64,000 nt of DNA from Mariluticola halotolerans (GCF_021611515.1 NZ_CP090960.1:744001-808000); one strand, 5' to 3'. Numbered from the stretch's first letter, positions 9,636 through 20,460 are shown. Notes: a model not told the origin generated them from the letters alone. A program made the numbers and translations.

Positions 9636-11834
9636 TTAATTGGTGCGCACGAAACAGTCGCCACCATTGGCCTTGATATTGGTGCAGACGTCGTTTGCCG
9701 TTTGCAGCGAACTGGCCGGCATGCGCACGCGGAAGAACGTGCCACGGTCATCAAGATCGACGCGCTGCACTTCCAGCGGCCCACCCGTCAGAAGCTGACC
9801 GAAACGCCGTTGTGCCGCGGCCAGCGACTGGTTTGCTGCCTCTTCGCTCCGTTGTGAGGATAGCTGCACATAGGCGCTACCCAGCGTCCCGGCATTGGAC
9901 GACGGCGCGGCAGGGGTGGTCGCAGCTGGTGCGGCGACGGTCTGATTTGCGAGATTGGCGATCAGATCGACGGCCTGGCTGTTTGCATCCGTTGATGTCG
10001 CACCAAACGTATTGTTCGCGGGTGCCGCAATGCTGCCCGCGCCCGGTGTCGGTGTCGTCGGGCGATTGACAGGACGCGGCAACGGCACCGGTATGACAGG
10101 TGTGTTGACCAGCGCCGCTGTTGTGCTTTCGGCTGCGAGACGCGCGACCGCATCAGCTGCCAGAATAGGTTGCGTCGCAAGTTCTGTTGCAGCCGTTTGC
10201 GTGCCTTCCGGCAAGGCGGGCACGTCCGGACGCTCGACCGGCAGCACTTCCGCACCGGCAAGCGTGTCCTCGCCGCTGACAATTGTGCCATCGGGACGGA
10301 CGGTAACGGTGCGGACCTTGCGATTGGCAAGTCCGGCTTCTTCACCATCGTCTTCCGATGTGATGATCCGGCTGACATCGTTGCTGGCGACATCTGTTGC
10401 GACGTCTCCGCTCTGATCTCTGGACACCAGTTGTTCGGTATTACCGGGTGCCGTATTGCCATCAAGGGCATCAAACACGACGGATCTCGGTGCTTCCGAT
10501 TCTGCCTCGGCTGGTTGCTCAGGCTCGATCTTCACCGGTTCAGCAGTCGCACTCAGCACCGGGGCATCGACATCCGTTTCCGGCCCGGCCCCAAATACCC
10601 AATAAAGGCCAAAACCCAAGGCCAGCAACAAAGTGCCTGCAATTGCAGGGCCTGCCAGGCGGCGCAGACCACCGCGTTGTTCTCGCTTCGGTGTCCACTC
10701 AGCCTCAGGGGCTTCGTCAGTGTCGGCACGATGATCGTCAAGAGAATCGTCAAAACGGTCAACATTGGCCCGTGCCTGCGGCGCGGCAGCTTCGCCACCA
10801 CGCATGGAAGTCGTTGCGGCCAATATCGCAGCTTCTGCCGCTGAGGCAGCGCCGTTTACGTCTTCATCAGCGATTTGCGGCTCGCGGCGCAGCGATTCGT
10901 TGCGGGGCGTTTCATTCGAGGCGATACCACTGCGCACAGCATTGCCAATCAGGCTCTCGATATCGTCGAGCGGATCGGCCTTGGGTGGAGTGCGCCCCTC
11001 AGTGTTGATAGCAGCGTTGCCCAACCCGAATACCGGCGGGATAGCAAAATTATCGTTTTCGTCGTCTGCAGCCGGATCGCGCCCGTAATGAGGGTCGCGC
11101 GGCTCTGGCTCATCATGCAATTGTGCTGCAATTAACTCGGCAATCGGATCGTCTTCCGGATCATCCTGCGGCTCGGGTGCCGTCCGGAAACCGGAATGGG
11201 GGTCACGCGGCGTTGCCGGAGGCGTGGATGCCTGCTGCGCAGGTTCAGCCGTGTCGCCAAAATCGATCTCTTCGAACTCCAGATCGGAATCGTCAAACTG
11301 TGGCGCAGCGTTACGTGCATCTGCCCGTTCATCCCCAAACATGCCCTTGAAGGCATCGTCATCCGCAATCTTTTGATGCGGTGCTGGCGCTTGGGCCGCG
11401 GCATGAGACGTGCGGTCTTCTTCTTGTTGAGGCCGTTGATTTTCAACGAATTCCGAGGTTTCTTCCGACACCACTTCGCGCAGCAAATTGGCGCGGGAGG
11501 TGGGGTTGCGAAAGGTGGGGGTCATTTTGGGTGAGACGCGGGTACCGAGGTGATCCTCGTTCGGGCGCTCATCATGTTCGTAAAGCGCATCAGAACTACG
11601 GGTCGCGTTCAAGCGCTCACTGGGCGGCGCGCCGAACGCGGGACGCGCAGAACCAGGTTCCGGGGAAGCAACCGGATTAGGCGCGGGGCGCCCTGACCGT
11701 TCTTGAACCGGCTTGGCAGCAGCGGGCGCAGGCTCGCCACGCGCATCATCTGCCATCAATCTTGCCAGTTCGGCGATCAGATCATCTGACGAGTTTCCAT
11801 CATCCGACATACGCGACATCTTCGCAGTACCCAT
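9636..11834 (-). CDS. Large SPOR-domain membrane protein
   Basis: Envelope protein of 732 residues. A long acidic, Pro/Ala-rich cytoplasmic part (residues 1-390) is followed by a single membrane helix (about 395-415), a periplasmic low-complexity linker and a C-terminal SPOR domain (about 655-730; GSAYVQLSSQRSEEAANQ...). SPOR domains bind denuded glycan strands at the division septum, so a role in cell division or envelope remodelling is inferred. The position between argS and scpA is conserved in Hyphomicrobiales. ATG codons at 11834, 11819 and 11810 are all possible starts. Confidence 0.85.
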   Translation of the reverse strand: MGTAKMSRMSDDGNSSDDLIAELARLMADDARGEPAPAAAKPVQERSGRPAPNPVASPEPGSARPAFGAPPSERLNATRSSDALYEHDERPNEDHLGTRVSPKMTPTFRNPTSRANLLREVVSEETSEFVENQRPQQEEDRTSHAAAQAPAPHQKIADDDAFKGMFGDERADARNAAPQFDDSDLEFEEIDFGDTAEPAQQASTPPATPRDPHSGFRTAPEPQDDPEDDPIAELIAAQLHDEPEPRDPHYGRDPAADDENDNFAIPPVFGLGNAAINTEGRTPPKADPLDDIESLIGNAVRSGIASNETPRNESLRREPQIADEDVNGAASAAEAAILAATTSMRGGEAAAPQARANVDRFDDSLDDHRADTDEAPEAEWTPKREQRGGLRRLAGPAIAGTLLLALGFGLYWVFGAGPETDVDAPVLSATAEPVKIEPEQPAEAESEAPRSVVFDALDGNTAPGNTEQLVSRDQSGDVATDVASNDVSRIITSEDDGEEAGLANRKVRTVTVRPDGTIVSGEDTLAGAEVLPVERPDVPALPEGTQTAATELATQPILAADAVARLAAESTTAALVNTPVIPVPLPRPVNRPTTPTPGAGSIAAPANNTFGATSTDANSQAVDLIANLANQTVAAPAATTPAAPSSNAGTLGSAYVQLSSQRSEEAANQSLAAAQRRFGQLLTGGPLEVQRVDLDDRGTFFRVRMPASSLQTANDVCTNIKANGGDCFVRTN

Positions 11835-11913
11835 AACCTGGCGCTTTCAGAACTTTCATGAATCTGGGCTTCTCCCAGTCAGCGTATTGATTGTTCATAT
11901 CAATGTGCCTTAA

Positions 11914-13668
11914 TTATGAAAGCTCGTCCGGCGCTGTAACCCCCAACATCGCCAGGCCACTTCTGAGAACCTGACGTACCGCGTTGACCAAACCTAGCCG
12001 TGCTAAGGTTATTGTCGAATTATCTGCGTTAACAAACCGTAAATCAACGTTTTCCTTACCCTTGGCCCAAAAGGCGTGAAACCCGCCGGCCAAATCATGC
12101 AGATAAAACGCGACGCGATGCGGCTCATGCGCCTTGGCCGCAGCGGCGACAATACGCGGCCACTGGCCAATCAAGCGGATCAATTCCAGCTCTTCGGGCG
12201 AGTTTATTTCGCTGAAATCGACACCTTGCAGCGCTGTCTCTGAAATATCCAGATCCGGGATATCCCGCTCGGCATTTCGGAAAATGGAGCATGCCCGCGC
12301 ATGGGCATACTGGACATAAAACACCGGATTGTCGCGGGTTTGCTCTTTCACCAGAGCGAAATCAAAGTCCAGCGCTGCATCATTGCGCCGGAACAGCAGC
12401 ATGAAACGCACGGCATCCGAGCCAACCTCGTCAACGACGTCGGCCAGCGTTACAAGATCGCCAGAGCGCTTGGACATCTTGACCGGCTCGCCATTGCGCA
12501 GCAGGCGAACCAGCTGGCAAATGCGCACATCGATCTGCGCCTGGCCGCCTGAGATCGCCTTTACCGCAGCTTGCAGCCGCTTGATATATCCGGCGTGATC
12601 AGCCCCCAAAACAATGACCTGTTCATTGAATCCGCGCAAAAACTTGTCGCGGTGATAGGCGATATCGGAGGCAAAATAGGTATAGGCGCCGTCCGACTTG
12701 ACCAGCGCCCGGTCGGTATCGTCGCCAAAATCGGTGGCGCGGAACAGGGTTTGTTCGCGATCTTCCCAATCTTCAATCGTCTTGCCCTTGGGCGGCTCCA
12801 GCGTGCCTTGGTAGACCAGCCCCTCTTCGCGCAGCCATTCAAGGGTCAACTCGATCTGCCCGCCCTGCCCGTGCAGCGTCTTTTCAGAAAAGAACACTTC
12901 ATGGGTGATATTGAGCTTGGCCAGATCCGCCTTGATCAGATCAAGCATCGCGGCCAGTACGCGGGTTTTGACTGTCTCCAGCCATTCAGTTTCAGGCTTG
13001 CCGAGGAGACTGTCACCGAATTCCGTTGCCAGGGCCTTGCCCACCGGCACCAGATAATCACCGGGATAGAGCCCTGTGGGGATGGCGCCGATATCTTCGC
13101 CCAAAGCTTCCCGGTAACGCAGGAAAGCAGAACGCGCCAGAACATCGACCTGTCCACCGGCATCATTGAGATAGTATTCGCGGGTGACATCAAACCCGCA
13201 ATATTCCATCAGTGAGGCAAGCGCATCACCATAGACCGCGCCGCGGGTATGACCCACATGCATGGGGCCCGTGGGGTTTGCGGACACGTATTCGACATTG
13301 ACCTTGGTACCGCGCCCGATATCGGCCCGCCCGAAATTGACACCTTCGGTGGCAATGGTCGAAAGCATTTTGTGCCAGATATCGTTATGCAGACGGAAAT
13401 TGATAAAGCCGGGTCCGGCAATCTCGACCGAGGCTACGTCAGTATCTGTTTCAAAGGCTGCAACAATCGCGGCGGCGACTTCGCGCGGGTTCATGCCCAG
13501 CGGCTTGGCAACCACCATGGCAGCATTGGTCGACAGGTCGCCGTGCGCAGAATCGCGCGGCGGCTCAACCACGACTTTTTCAAGCAGCGGGGCCAGGCGG
13601 TCATCGCCGGGATAAAGTTTTGTGAGCGCATCAGCGACGCGCCCGGAGAAGATGTCAAAGACGTCCAT
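11914..13668 (-). CDS. argS: Arginyl-tRNA synthetase
   Basis: Class I synthetase charging tRNA-Arg, 584 residues. It has the N-terminal Add-1 domain, the HIGH motif as HVGHTRGA, a KMSKRSG motif and the DALR anticodon-binding domain at the C-terminus. The ATG at 13668 ([10 protein letters not shown]) is preceded by GGAAA; the longer in-frame reading to 13752 overlaps the end of dgt and adds unrelated sequence. dgt lies 31 bases upstream on the same strand and the SPOR gene follows. Confidence 0.95.
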   Translation of the reverse strand: MDVFDIFSGRVADALTKLYPGDDRLAPLLEKVVVEPPRDSAHGDLSTNAAMVVAKPLGMNPREVAAAIVAAFETDTDVASVEIAGPGFINFRLHNDIWHKMLSTIATEGVNFGRADIGRGTKVNVEYVSANPTGPMHVGHTRGAVYGDALASLMEYCGFDVTREYYLNDAGGQVDVLARSAFLRYREALGEDIGAIPTGLYPGDYLVPVGKALATEFGDSLLGKPETEWLETVKTRVLAAMLDLIKADLAKLNITHEVFFSEKTLHGQGGQIELTLEWLREEGLVYQGTLEPPKGKTIEDWEDREQTLFRATDFGDDTDRALVKSDGAYTYFASDIAYHRDKFLRGFNEQVIVLGADHAGYIKRLQAAVKAISGGQAQIDVRICQLVRLLRNGEPVKMSKRSGDLVTLADVVDEVGSDAVRFMLLFRRNDAALDFDFALVKEQTRDNPVFYVQYAHARACSIFRNAERDIPDLDISETALQGVDFSEINSPEELELIRLIGQWPRIVAAAAKAHEPHRVAFYLHDLAGGFHAFWAKGKENVDLRFVNADNSTITLARLGLVNAVRQVLRSGLAMLGVTAPDELS

Positions 13669-13699
13669 AATAGTTTCCGTTGCCAAACCTGCGTTGCGG

Positions 13700-14893
13700 T
13701 TAGCGGAAATCGGGCCGAGCGTCAAACAAGTGCTGGTAAAGATCGAGCGCATAAGGGTCCGTCATGCCGGCAACGAAGTCGCAAACAATGCGGGCGCGCG
13801 CTGTGTCATTTGCCGCAGATCTGGCGGCCTCACCCCATTTGCCGGGCATATCGCCGCTTTCAAAAAGCCGGTCAAACAATGCCGCGACCACGTCTTCGCT
13901 GCGGCTGACATGGACCATAACGGTATCGGCCCGGTAGACCTGATCAAAGAGGAAACGTTTCAACCCGCGCTCCGCCTCAGCCATTTCAGATGAAAAGCCA
14001 ATCAGCGTGCGACCGGCATGCCGCACGTCATCAACGCTGTGCGGCCCCGCTTCCGCAAGTGCGCCTGCACCGGTGCGGATCACGTCTTCAATGGTCCGGG
14101 TGATCAGGCGGCGCTGAACTTCGTGGGTTTGTCGTGTCGGCTCAATATCGGGCCACCTGGCAAGCACTTCCTCGACAATCGGGCCGACCAGGGCCACGTC
14201 GCGCAAATCCTCGATCTTGAGCACCCCTGCCCTGATGGCGTCATCAATATCATGCGCATTATAAGCCACATCATCTGCAATTGCGGCGGCCTGTGCTTCC
14301 AGCCCGGCGAATGTGTGCATTTCCAGATCCGCACTGGCGGGAATGTCATCCAGCCCGGCAGGCAAGCCTTCGAGCGCATATTTCCCTGCCGGGGAACCGT
14401 CCTCGTTCACGATGGGCCCGTTATGCTTGAGGATACCTTCAAGGCTCTCCCATGTGAGATTGAGACCATCATGCTCGGCATAGCGGTTCTCAAGCTTGGT
14501 GACCGTGCGCAGCGCCTGGACATTGTGGTCAAAGCCGCCCCAGGGGGCCATCTTGGCATTGAGTACCCGTTCGCCGGCGTGTCCGAACGGGGTGTGGCCA
14601 AGATCGTGTGCGAGGGCCACGGCCTCTGCCAGATCCTCGTTGAGGTTCAAGGCACGGGCGATTGAGCGGGCGATCTGTGAGACTTCGAGCGTATGGGTCA
14701 ACCGCGTGCGGAAGTGATGGCCTTCGTGATGCAGGAAGACTTGTGTTTTATGTTGCAGGCGGCGAAAAGCCGTGGAATGCAGGATACGGTCGCGATCGCG
14801 CTGGTATTCGGACCGCGTTGGGCTCGCGCCGGGCTGAAAAAGCCGCCCGCGGCTTGTCGCCGGATCAGATGCGTAAGATGCCAACTCGCTCAT
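13700..14893 (-). CDS. dgt: Deoxyguanosinetriphosphate triphosphohydrolase-like protein
   Basis: HD-domain dNTPase that splits dGTP or related dNTPs into nucleoside and tripolyphosphate, about 397 residues. The HD signature is visible as [19 protein letters not shown] and [16 protein letters not shown], with the upstream motif [21 protein letters not shown]. The ATG at 14893 aligns best with known family starts; an ATG at 14917 eight codons upstream is possible. It is divergent from erpA, with 92 bases between the starts. Confidence 0.92.
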   Translation of the reverse strand: MSELASYASDPATSRGRLFQPGASPTRSEYQRDRDRILHSTAFRRLQHKTQVFLHHEGHHFRTRLTHTLEVSQIARSIARALNLNEDLAEAVALAHDLGHTPFGHAGERVLNAKMAPWGGFDHNVQALRTVTKLENRYAEHDGLNLTWESLEGILKHNGPIVNEDGSPAGKYALEGLPAGLDDIPASADLEMHTFAGLEAQAAAIADDVAYNAHDIDDAIRAGVLKIEDLRDVALVGPIVEEVLARWPDIEPTRQTHEVQRRLITRTIEDVIRTGAGALAEAGPHSVDDVRHAGRTLIGFSSEMAEAERGLKRFLFDQVYRADTVMVHVSRSEDVVAALFDRLFESGDMPGKWGEAARSAANDTARARIVCDFVAGMTDPYALDLYQHLFDARPDFR

Positions 14894-14985
14894 TGGTGAA
14901 CACAAGCCCCTTTTCATTGCCGCCTTCGCTTCTTATCTTATGGGAAACACATATTGCCGCCGGGCGCGGCAGAAGAGGTATCGGC

Positions 14986-15336
14986 ATGGCTGAAACTGCA
15001 TTAGCACCAAATGATGTCATTTTGACAGAGCGCGCCGCCAAGCGGATTTCAAAAATCCTGTCCAAGGAACCAGAAGGCGCGGTTTTGCGCATTTCAGTCG
15101 CGGGTGGTGGCTGCTCCGGTTTTCAGTACGAATACAACGTCGTGCAGGAAAGCCCGGCCAATGACGATCTGGTTTTGACCAATGGCGATGCCACCGTGTT
15201 GATTGATTCCATGTCGCTGGAATTCATGGGCGGCGCCGAGATTGATTTTGTTGATGACCTGATCGGCCAGTCGTTTCAGATTACAAACCCCAACGCCGTG
15301 GCGGCTTGCGGGTGCGGGACCAGTTTTTCGGTCTGA
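14986..15336 (+). CDS. erpA: Iron-sulfur cluster insertion protein ErpA/HesB type
   Basis: A-type carrier that delivers Fe-S clusters to apoproteins, 116 residues. The three conserved cysteines are present: one in GGGCSGFQY and two in the C-terminal CGCGTSF motif. The ATG at 14986 follows a good AGAAGAGG ribosome site; the much longer in-frame reading back to 14662 runs antisense through dgt and is rejected. The erpA-dgt divergent pair is conserved in related genomes. Confidence 0.93.
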   Translation: MAETALAPNDVILTERAAKRISKILSKEPEGAVLRISVAGGGCSGFQYEYNVVQESPANDDLVLTNGDATVLIDSMSLEFMGGAEIDFVDDLIGQSFQITNPNAVAACGCGTSFSV

Positions 15337-15479
15337 CGGCAGTTTGAAACCAATCCAGCCTTGACGGTGACGGCCGACAAGTTCTGGAAAGCTGCACAAG
15401 TTCGCGTTTCCCGCTTGGCCCTTTGCCGACCTGCCGGTATTTATGACATATCCCTGACGCCAAACCACGAGACCGAGCT

Positions 15480-16265
15480 ATGCGAATTGCGACCTGGAAC
15501 ATCAATGGCATCAAGGCGCGGCTTTCGGTGGTGTTGCACTGGCTTGAACTGCATAAGCCCGACATTGTGTGTTTGCAGGAAATCAAATCAATCGACGAGA
15601 ACTTCCCGCGCGCCGAAATTGAGGCGCTTGGCTATAATATCGAAACACACGGCCAGAAGGGGTTTAATGGCGTCGCCATTCTCTCCCGCCTGCCCTTCGA
15701 TGAAGTGACGCGTGGCCTGCCTGGCGATGACAGCGATGAGCAAGCGCGACTGATCGAGGGCGTGTTTTCCGTGCCCTCGGGCGTTGTTCGGGTTTGCAAT
15801 ATCTACCTGCCCAACGGCAACCCGGTGAGCGAAGACAGCGAGAAATTTCCCTATAAGCTGGCATGGATGGCGCGATTGCGCAGCTTTGTCGAGACCAGGC
15901 TGGCGCTGGAGGAACCGTTTATTCTTTTGGGCGACTTCAATCTCATTCCGACTGCCGCCGATTGTCATGACCCGAAAGCCTGGTGGGGTGACGCACTTTA
16001 TCGCCCTGAAAGCCTTGAAGAATTCCGGAAACTGGCAAATCTGGGTCTGACCGATGCCTTACGCAGCGTTACGGATGCCCCGGCCTATACATTCTGGGAT
16101 TTTCAATCGGGTGCCTGGCGCAAGGATAATGGTATCCGGATCGACCACCTGATGCTCTCTCCACAGTCGGCTGACCGGCTGGACGGCGTCACCATTCACC
16201 GCGATACACGCGGCTGGGACAAGCCCTCCGACCATGTGCCGGTTGAAGGGGTGTTTGCCCTTTAA
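15480..16265 (+). CDS. xth: Exodeoxyribonuclease III (AP endonuclease)
   Basis: Mg-dependent AP endonuclease and 3'-5' exonuclease of base excision repair, 261 residues. Characteristic segments are MRIATWNINGIKARL, the metal-binding glutamate in CLQEIKS, the GDFNLIPT motif and the terminal catalytic SDHVPV. Length is normal. The gene sits between erpA and the convergent exoR-like gene, the order seen in rhizobia. Confidence 0.95.
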   Translation: MRIATWNINGIKARLSVVLHWLELHKPDIVCLQEIKSIDENFPRAEIEALGYNIETHGQKGFNGVAILSRLPFDEVTRGLPGDDSDEQARLIEGVFSVPSGVVRVCNIYLPNGNPVSEDSEKFPYKLAWMARLRSFVETRLALEEPFILLGDFNLIPTAADCHDPKAWWGDALYRPESLEEFRKLANLGLTDALRSVTDAPAYTFWDFQSGAWRKDNGIRIDHLMLSPQSADRLDGVTIHRDTRGWDKPSDHVPVEGVFAL

Positions 16266-16266
16266 T

Positions 16267-16312
16267 TTCAGGGCTAAGAGACCCGACAATCAGGGGCAAC
16301 ATTAGCCCTGAA
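16267..16312. terminator. Inverted repeat between convergent xth and exoR
   Basis: An 11-base perfect inverted repeat (TTCAGGGCTAA at 16267-16277, TTAGCCCTGAA at 16302-16312) lies one base after the xth stop and 30 bases from the end of the convergent exoR-like gene. No long T run follows on either strand, so a bidirectional transcript end is likely but not certain. Confidence 0.45.
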
Positions 16313-16342
16313 ACAAGGCTTAAACCGGGCTGAATCCGGGAC

Positions 16343-17155
16343 TTAGTAACCGCCGAATCGTGGCCCCAGGTTATCGGCGGCCATCATGGCTTCTGCGCGC
16401 TGCTCGGGTGTGGCGACTGACATCGCATCATTGAGCATATCAGCAATGCTGGCCTGCTCGGGCGTTCCGCGCGCATTGTGATCGGCAACGGCAAGCCACA
16501 TCAGGCCTTCAACTGGCTGCGCATCCACATCTTCGGCCCCGTTGAACAACAAGTCGCCCAGCGTCGCCTGTGCCACGGCATGGCCCTTGCGGGCTGCCAG
16601 CGACAGCCACCGCGCGCTTTGCAGTGCATTGATGCCCAGTTCGTTCTGGTCAAGATAAAGCCGTCCGACGCGATATTGCGCATCGGCATCGCCGAAATAG
16701 GAAGCGGCGTGCATCAGCAGTGCGTGCGACCGGCGGCTATCGACCTTGATGCCTGCATCCGGCAGGCCGTCGCGGTAATATTCGCCAACCTTCACGAAGG
16801 ATTGCGCGACAATATCAGCTTCAAGTGATTTGGGTGGTGTGTTGGCGTTGTCATTGGCGATGCGGGAGAAATAGCCAAAGGCCTTGACCCTGTCCTTCTC
16901 AACGCCTTCGCCGTTTTCATACATAACGCCCAACCGCCACATGGCGATAGGCTGACCTGCTTCTGCCGCGCCCTGCAGGGCTGCGACAAGTTCGTCGTTG
17001 GAAATGCCGCCACCGGCACCATCCATGAGATTGGCCATGCCCAGCGCAGCTTCAACTGCGGTCTGCGCGAATACCGGCGCCGTCGCCAGGTTCAAAAACA
17101 ATATGGACGGCACCGCTATGGACAGTACGAAACGCCGGGGATCAAAAATCCGCAT
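16343..17155 (-). CDS. exoR: ExoR-like periplasmic Sel1-repeat protein
   Basis: Secreted protein of 270 residues: a signal peptide of about 30 residues (ending PVFA) and then several Sel1-like helical repeats (for example AMWRLGVMYENGEGVEKDRVKA and AQYRVGRLYLDQ). Length, signal peptide, repeat layout and location beside xth match rhizobial ExoR, which holds the sensor ExoS/ChvG inactive in the periplasm and so controls the ChvI response regulator, exopolysaccharide and motility. Orthology is inferred from architecture and context. The ATG at 17155 follows AGAGGA; the longer reading to 17221 lacks a proper signal peptide. Confidence 0.75.
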   Translation of the reverse strand: MRIFDPRRFVLSIAVPSILFLNLATAPVFAQTAVEAALGMANLMDGAGGGISNDELVAALQGAAEAGQPIAMWRLGVMYENGEGVEKDRVKAFGYFSRIANDNANTPPKSLEADIVAQSFVKVGEYYRDGLPDAGIKVDSRRSHALLMHAASYFGDADAQYRVGRLYLDQNELGINALQSARWLSLAARKGHAVAQATLGDLLFNGAEDVDAQPVEGLMWLAVADHNARGTPEQASIADMLNDAMSVATPEQRAEAMMAADNLGPRFGGY

Positions 17156-17547
17156 AAATCCTCTTTCCACCCCCGCCGTCACAAGGACGGATACAATACC
17201 AGTGCAGCAGGCTTGCAGCACTTGTGCCTCTCTGGCGGTCAGACAATTCCGACATTTCGCAACTCATGGCGCTCAATGCTTCCAACCTCAGTCTCCGGTT
17301 TGTTCACCTGCCCGTTCTTTGCGGGGTTCGCGATTTCATATCCGGTTTATGGATCTACAGCCTGATTTTCAGAACCAAAGCTTTCGATCAGCCACGCCAA
17401 AAGAGACGCGCCTATTCAATAGGTCATCTCTTTTGGGGTAAGATTGTGGCAAATGTCGCGTAGCAAAGCGTGAACAGGGCAACAGGTGTTCGTGTTTTGG
17501 TGCAATTGTTGCAAAATTGCCACGAACTATTTATTGCCCGGCCGGGA
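17156..17547. other. 392-base intergenic region upstream of exoR with a large palindrome
   Basis: This gap lies between the exoR-like start and the valS stop, both on the minus strand. No convincing gene is visible in either strand. Its most striking content is an imperfect palindrome at 17397-17436, described separately. The promoter of the exoR-like gene must lie here, but no clear -35/-10 pair was recognised. Confidence 0.5.
17397..17436. repeat. Forty-base imperfect palindrome upstream of exoR
   Basis: Outer arms CCAAAAGAGA (17397-17406) and TCTCTTTTGG (17427-17436) are perfect complements, and an inner pair CCTATT/AATAGG (17411-17416, 17418-17423) is centred between them. It has no flanking T run, so it is not a typical terminator for valS. 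It could be an operator for exoR or an RNA hairpin in the exoR leader. Confidence 0.55.
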
Positions 17548-20265
17548 TCAACTGAGGCGTTTTAGTGCAGCCTCGATATGCCCCTTACGCTCCACGGCCT
17601 CATCGCGGCGCGCACGCTGTTCGGCGATCACTTCATCAGGTGCTTTTGAGATGAACTGTTCGTTGGACAGCTTTTTGTTCACCTTGCCGATTTCATCATC
17701 CAGTTTGGCGATGTCCTTGGCAAGTCGGGCTTTTTCCGCGTCCAGATCGATGAAGTCGCCAAGCGGCAATGCGTAGATTGCCTCGCCCAGCACCAGTTGT
17801 GCGGCCCCAGCGGGCACAGCGTCTGCCTGGCTCAGCTCAACGATGCGCGCCAGCCGTTCAATGGCCGAGCGATGGGTTTCGATGCGTGCCTGGGTTTGTG
17901 GATTGGCACCCACGACCTGCAATGGAATTTTTGCGCCACCGGGCACATTCATTTCCACACGCACAGAGCGAATGCCGGAGATCAAATCGACAAGCCAGTT
18001 CAGCTCGCTATCCGCTTCGGCATTTTCGAGGCCGGCCAGATCAGGCCATGATGCCACGATCAACTGCGTCTCACGCGCTGGCCCCTGCTTGCCGGTCTCA
18101 GCCCATAATTCTTCGGTGACGAAGGGCATGAACGGATGCAGAAGCTTCAGGATCTGGTCCAGTGTGTAGGCTGCCGTGGCACGGGTTTCTGCCTTTGCTG
18201 CGGCATCCTCCCCCGTCATCACGGGCTTGGCCAGTTCCACAAACCAGTCGCAGAATGTGCCCCAGACGAAATCATAGGCTGAATTGGCCGCTTCGTTGAA
18301 CTTGTAGTCCTCAATGCCCTTGCTGACACTGGCCACTGCGCGGGCGGTTGCGCCGAGAATCCACTGATTGAGCGGCTGGTTGACAGTTTTGGGATCAAAA
18401 CCCTCAACACGGACGCATTCGTTCATTTCCAGAAAACGTGCGGCATTCCAGAGCTTGGTGACAAAGTTGCGATAGCCTTCAACGCGGGTCATCGACAGGC
18501 GCAAATCGCGGCCCTGAGCGGCCATGGCGGCCAGGGTGAAGCGGGTCGCATCGGCACCATAGCCGTCGATCAGTTCCAGCGGGTTGATGACATTGCCCTT
18601 GGTCTTGGACATTTTCTGGCCCTTCTCGTCACGGACCAGCGCATGCACATAGACAGTGTGGAAGGGTTCTTCATCGAGGAATTCGAGCGATGTCATCATC
18701 ATACGGGCGACCCAGAAGAAGATGATATCAAACCCGGTGACCAGAACCGATGTGGGATAATATTTGCGCAATTCTTCGGTATCGTCCGGCCAGCCAAGCG
18801 TGGAGAATGGCCACAGCCCCGACGAGAACCAGGTATCCAACACATCCGGATCGCGGATCAATTCCACGGCTTTGCCGTAGTGTGCGTCCGCAGCTGCCTG
18901 CGCTTCCGCTTCGGTCTGTTTGACGAAAACCATACCATCGGGACCATACCAGGCCGGAATCTGGTGCCCCCACCACAACTGGCGCGAGATACACCAGGGC
19001 TGGATGTTTTCCATCCAGGCGAAATAGGTGTTTTCCCAGTTCTTGGGCACAAATTTGGTGCGGCCTTCCCGGATCGAGGCGAGCGCGGGTTTGGCAAGTT
19101 CTTCGGCGTTGACGAACCACTGGTCGGTCAGGAACGGCTCGATGACGACCATCTTGGTCTTTTCATCATGCGGCACCATGATCTTGCGATCTTCGACGCT
19201 GTCGAGCAGGCCGAGCTCTTCAAGGTCCGCCAGAACCTGCTTGCGCGCCGCGAAGCGGTCCAGGCCCTGATAGGCTGCCGGGGCATTTTCGTTGATGCGC
19301 GCTTCAGTGGTGAAAATATTGATCTGCTCGAGATTGTGACGCATGCCGATCTCGAAATCGTTGAAATCGTGCGCTGGTGTCACCTTCATGGCGCCGGTGC
19401 CGGTTTCGAGATCAACATAATCATCGGCGAGAATCGGCAGGCGCTTGCCCACCAATGGCAGGTCGACAAACTTGCCTTGCAGGCTGGCATAACGTTCGTC
19501 ATCCGGGTGCACGATCACCGCCGTGTCGCCGAGCATTGTCTCAGGGCGTGTGGTGGCGATGACGATATAGTCGCGGGTTTCGTAAGCGGTCGGATTGCCT
19601 TCCTCGTCAAACTCAACCGGATGCTCATAGGTCACCCCATCAGCCAGTGGATAGCGCAAGTTCCACATATGGCCCTTGACTTCTATGCTCTCGACCTCGA
19701 GGTCGGAGATCGCGGTCTGCAGGTCGGGATGCCAGTTGACCAGGCGTTTTGCGCGATAGATCAGGCCTTTTTCGTGCAAGCCCACAAAGACTTTCAGCAC
19801 GGCTCTTGAGAGGCCCTCATCCATTGTGAAGCGTTCGCGTGACCAATCACAGGACGCGCCGAGGCGTTTCAGCTGGTTAAGAATGTTGCCGCCACTCTCG
19901 GCTTTCCATTCCCATACCTTTTCAAGAAATTTTTCACGACCCAGTTCGCGGCGCGTTGGTTCCTGACGCTCCATCAGCTGCCGCTCGACGATCATCTGGG
20001 TGGCAATGCCAGCGTGATCCATACCGGGCTGCCATAAAACGTCCTTGCCGCGCATGCGCTCGAAACGGATCAGGATATCCTGGATAGTGTTGTTGAGCGC
20101 ATGGCCGATATGCAGCGAACCGGTGACATTGGGGGGTGGGATGACGATTGAATAGGTTTCTGCGCCCGGCTTGGCGCCCGCACCGGCGGCAAATGCGCCC
20201 GCGTCCTGCCAGGCTTCATAGATTCGTCCCTCGACCGTGTTCGGCTCGTAGGTTTTTTCAATCAT
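17548..20265 (-). CDS. valS: Valyl-tRNA synthetase
   Basis: Class I synthetase charging tRNA-Val, 905 residues. It shows the HIGH-type motif LHIGHALN after PPPNVTGS, the editing domain, the KMSKTKGN loop and the C-terminal coiled coil (residues about 845-905: DAEKARLAKDIAKLDDEIGKVNKKL). The ATG at 20265 gives the usual N-terminus MIEKTYEPNTVEGRIYEAW; the in-frame extension to 20322 is not conserved-looking. popZ and tolC lie upstream on the same strand. Confidence 0.95.
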   Translation of the reverse strand: MIEKTYEPNTVEGRIYEAWQDAGAFAAGAGAKPGAETYSIVIPPPNVTGSLHIGHALNNTIQDILIRFERMRGKDVLWQPGMDHAGIATQMIVERQLMERQEPTRRELGREKFLEKVWEWKAESGGNILNQLKRLGASCDWSRERFTMDEGLSRAVLKVFVGLHEKGLIYRAKRLVNWHPDLQTAISDLEVESIEVKGHMWNLRYPLADGVTYEHPVEFDEEGNPTAYETRDYIVIATTRPETMLGDTAVIVHPDDERYASLQGKFVDLPLVGKRLPILADDYVDLETGTGAMKVTPAHDFNDFEIGMRHNLEQINIFTTEARINENAPAAYQGLDRFAARKQVLADLEELGLLDSVEDRKIMVPHDEKTKMVVIEPFLTDQWFVNAEELAKPALASIREGRTKFVPKNWENTYFAWMENIQPWCISRQLWWGHQIPAWYGPDGMVFVKQTEAEAQAAADAHYGKAVELIRDPDVLDTWFSSGLWPFSTLGWPDDTEELRKYYPTSVLVTGFDIIFFWVARMMMTSLEFLDEEPFHTVYVHALVRDEKGQKMSKTKGNVINPLELIDGYGADATRFTLAAMAAQGRDLRLSMTRVEGYRNFVTKLWNAARFLEMNECVRVEGFDPKTVNQPLNQWILGATARAVASVSKGIEDYKFNEAANSAYDFVWGTFCDWFVELAKPVMTGEDAAAKAETRATAAYTLDQILKLLHPFMPFVTEELWAETGKQGPARETQLIVASWPDLAGLENAEADSELNWLVDLISGIRSVRVEMNVPGGAKIPLQVVGANPQTQARIETHRSAIERLARIVELSQADAVPAGAAQLVLGEAIYALPLGDFIDLDAEKARLAKDIAKLDDEIGKVNKKLSNEQFISKAPDEVIAEQRARRDEAVERKGHIEAALKRLS

Positions 20266-20460
20266 CGGATATCCGCTCGCAAAAAACATTGCGCCCAAGC
20301 CCATGATGGACCCGGGCGGCAATCATTTATAACCCTGATATGGATAAAGCCAAGCTGAGGCTCAGTGTCAACCGGAAGCAAGCAGATAAGCTGGTTCCAG
20401 GCCGTTGACCTATCGCGTTTTCAAGCCGGATAAATGGCTTTCACCTATCCCGAAAATACT

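Noticed and set aside
18643-19809. A 388-codon open frame on the plus strand opposite valS
   Set aside because: It lies entirely within valS, with no ribosome site and composition typical of an antisense shadow.
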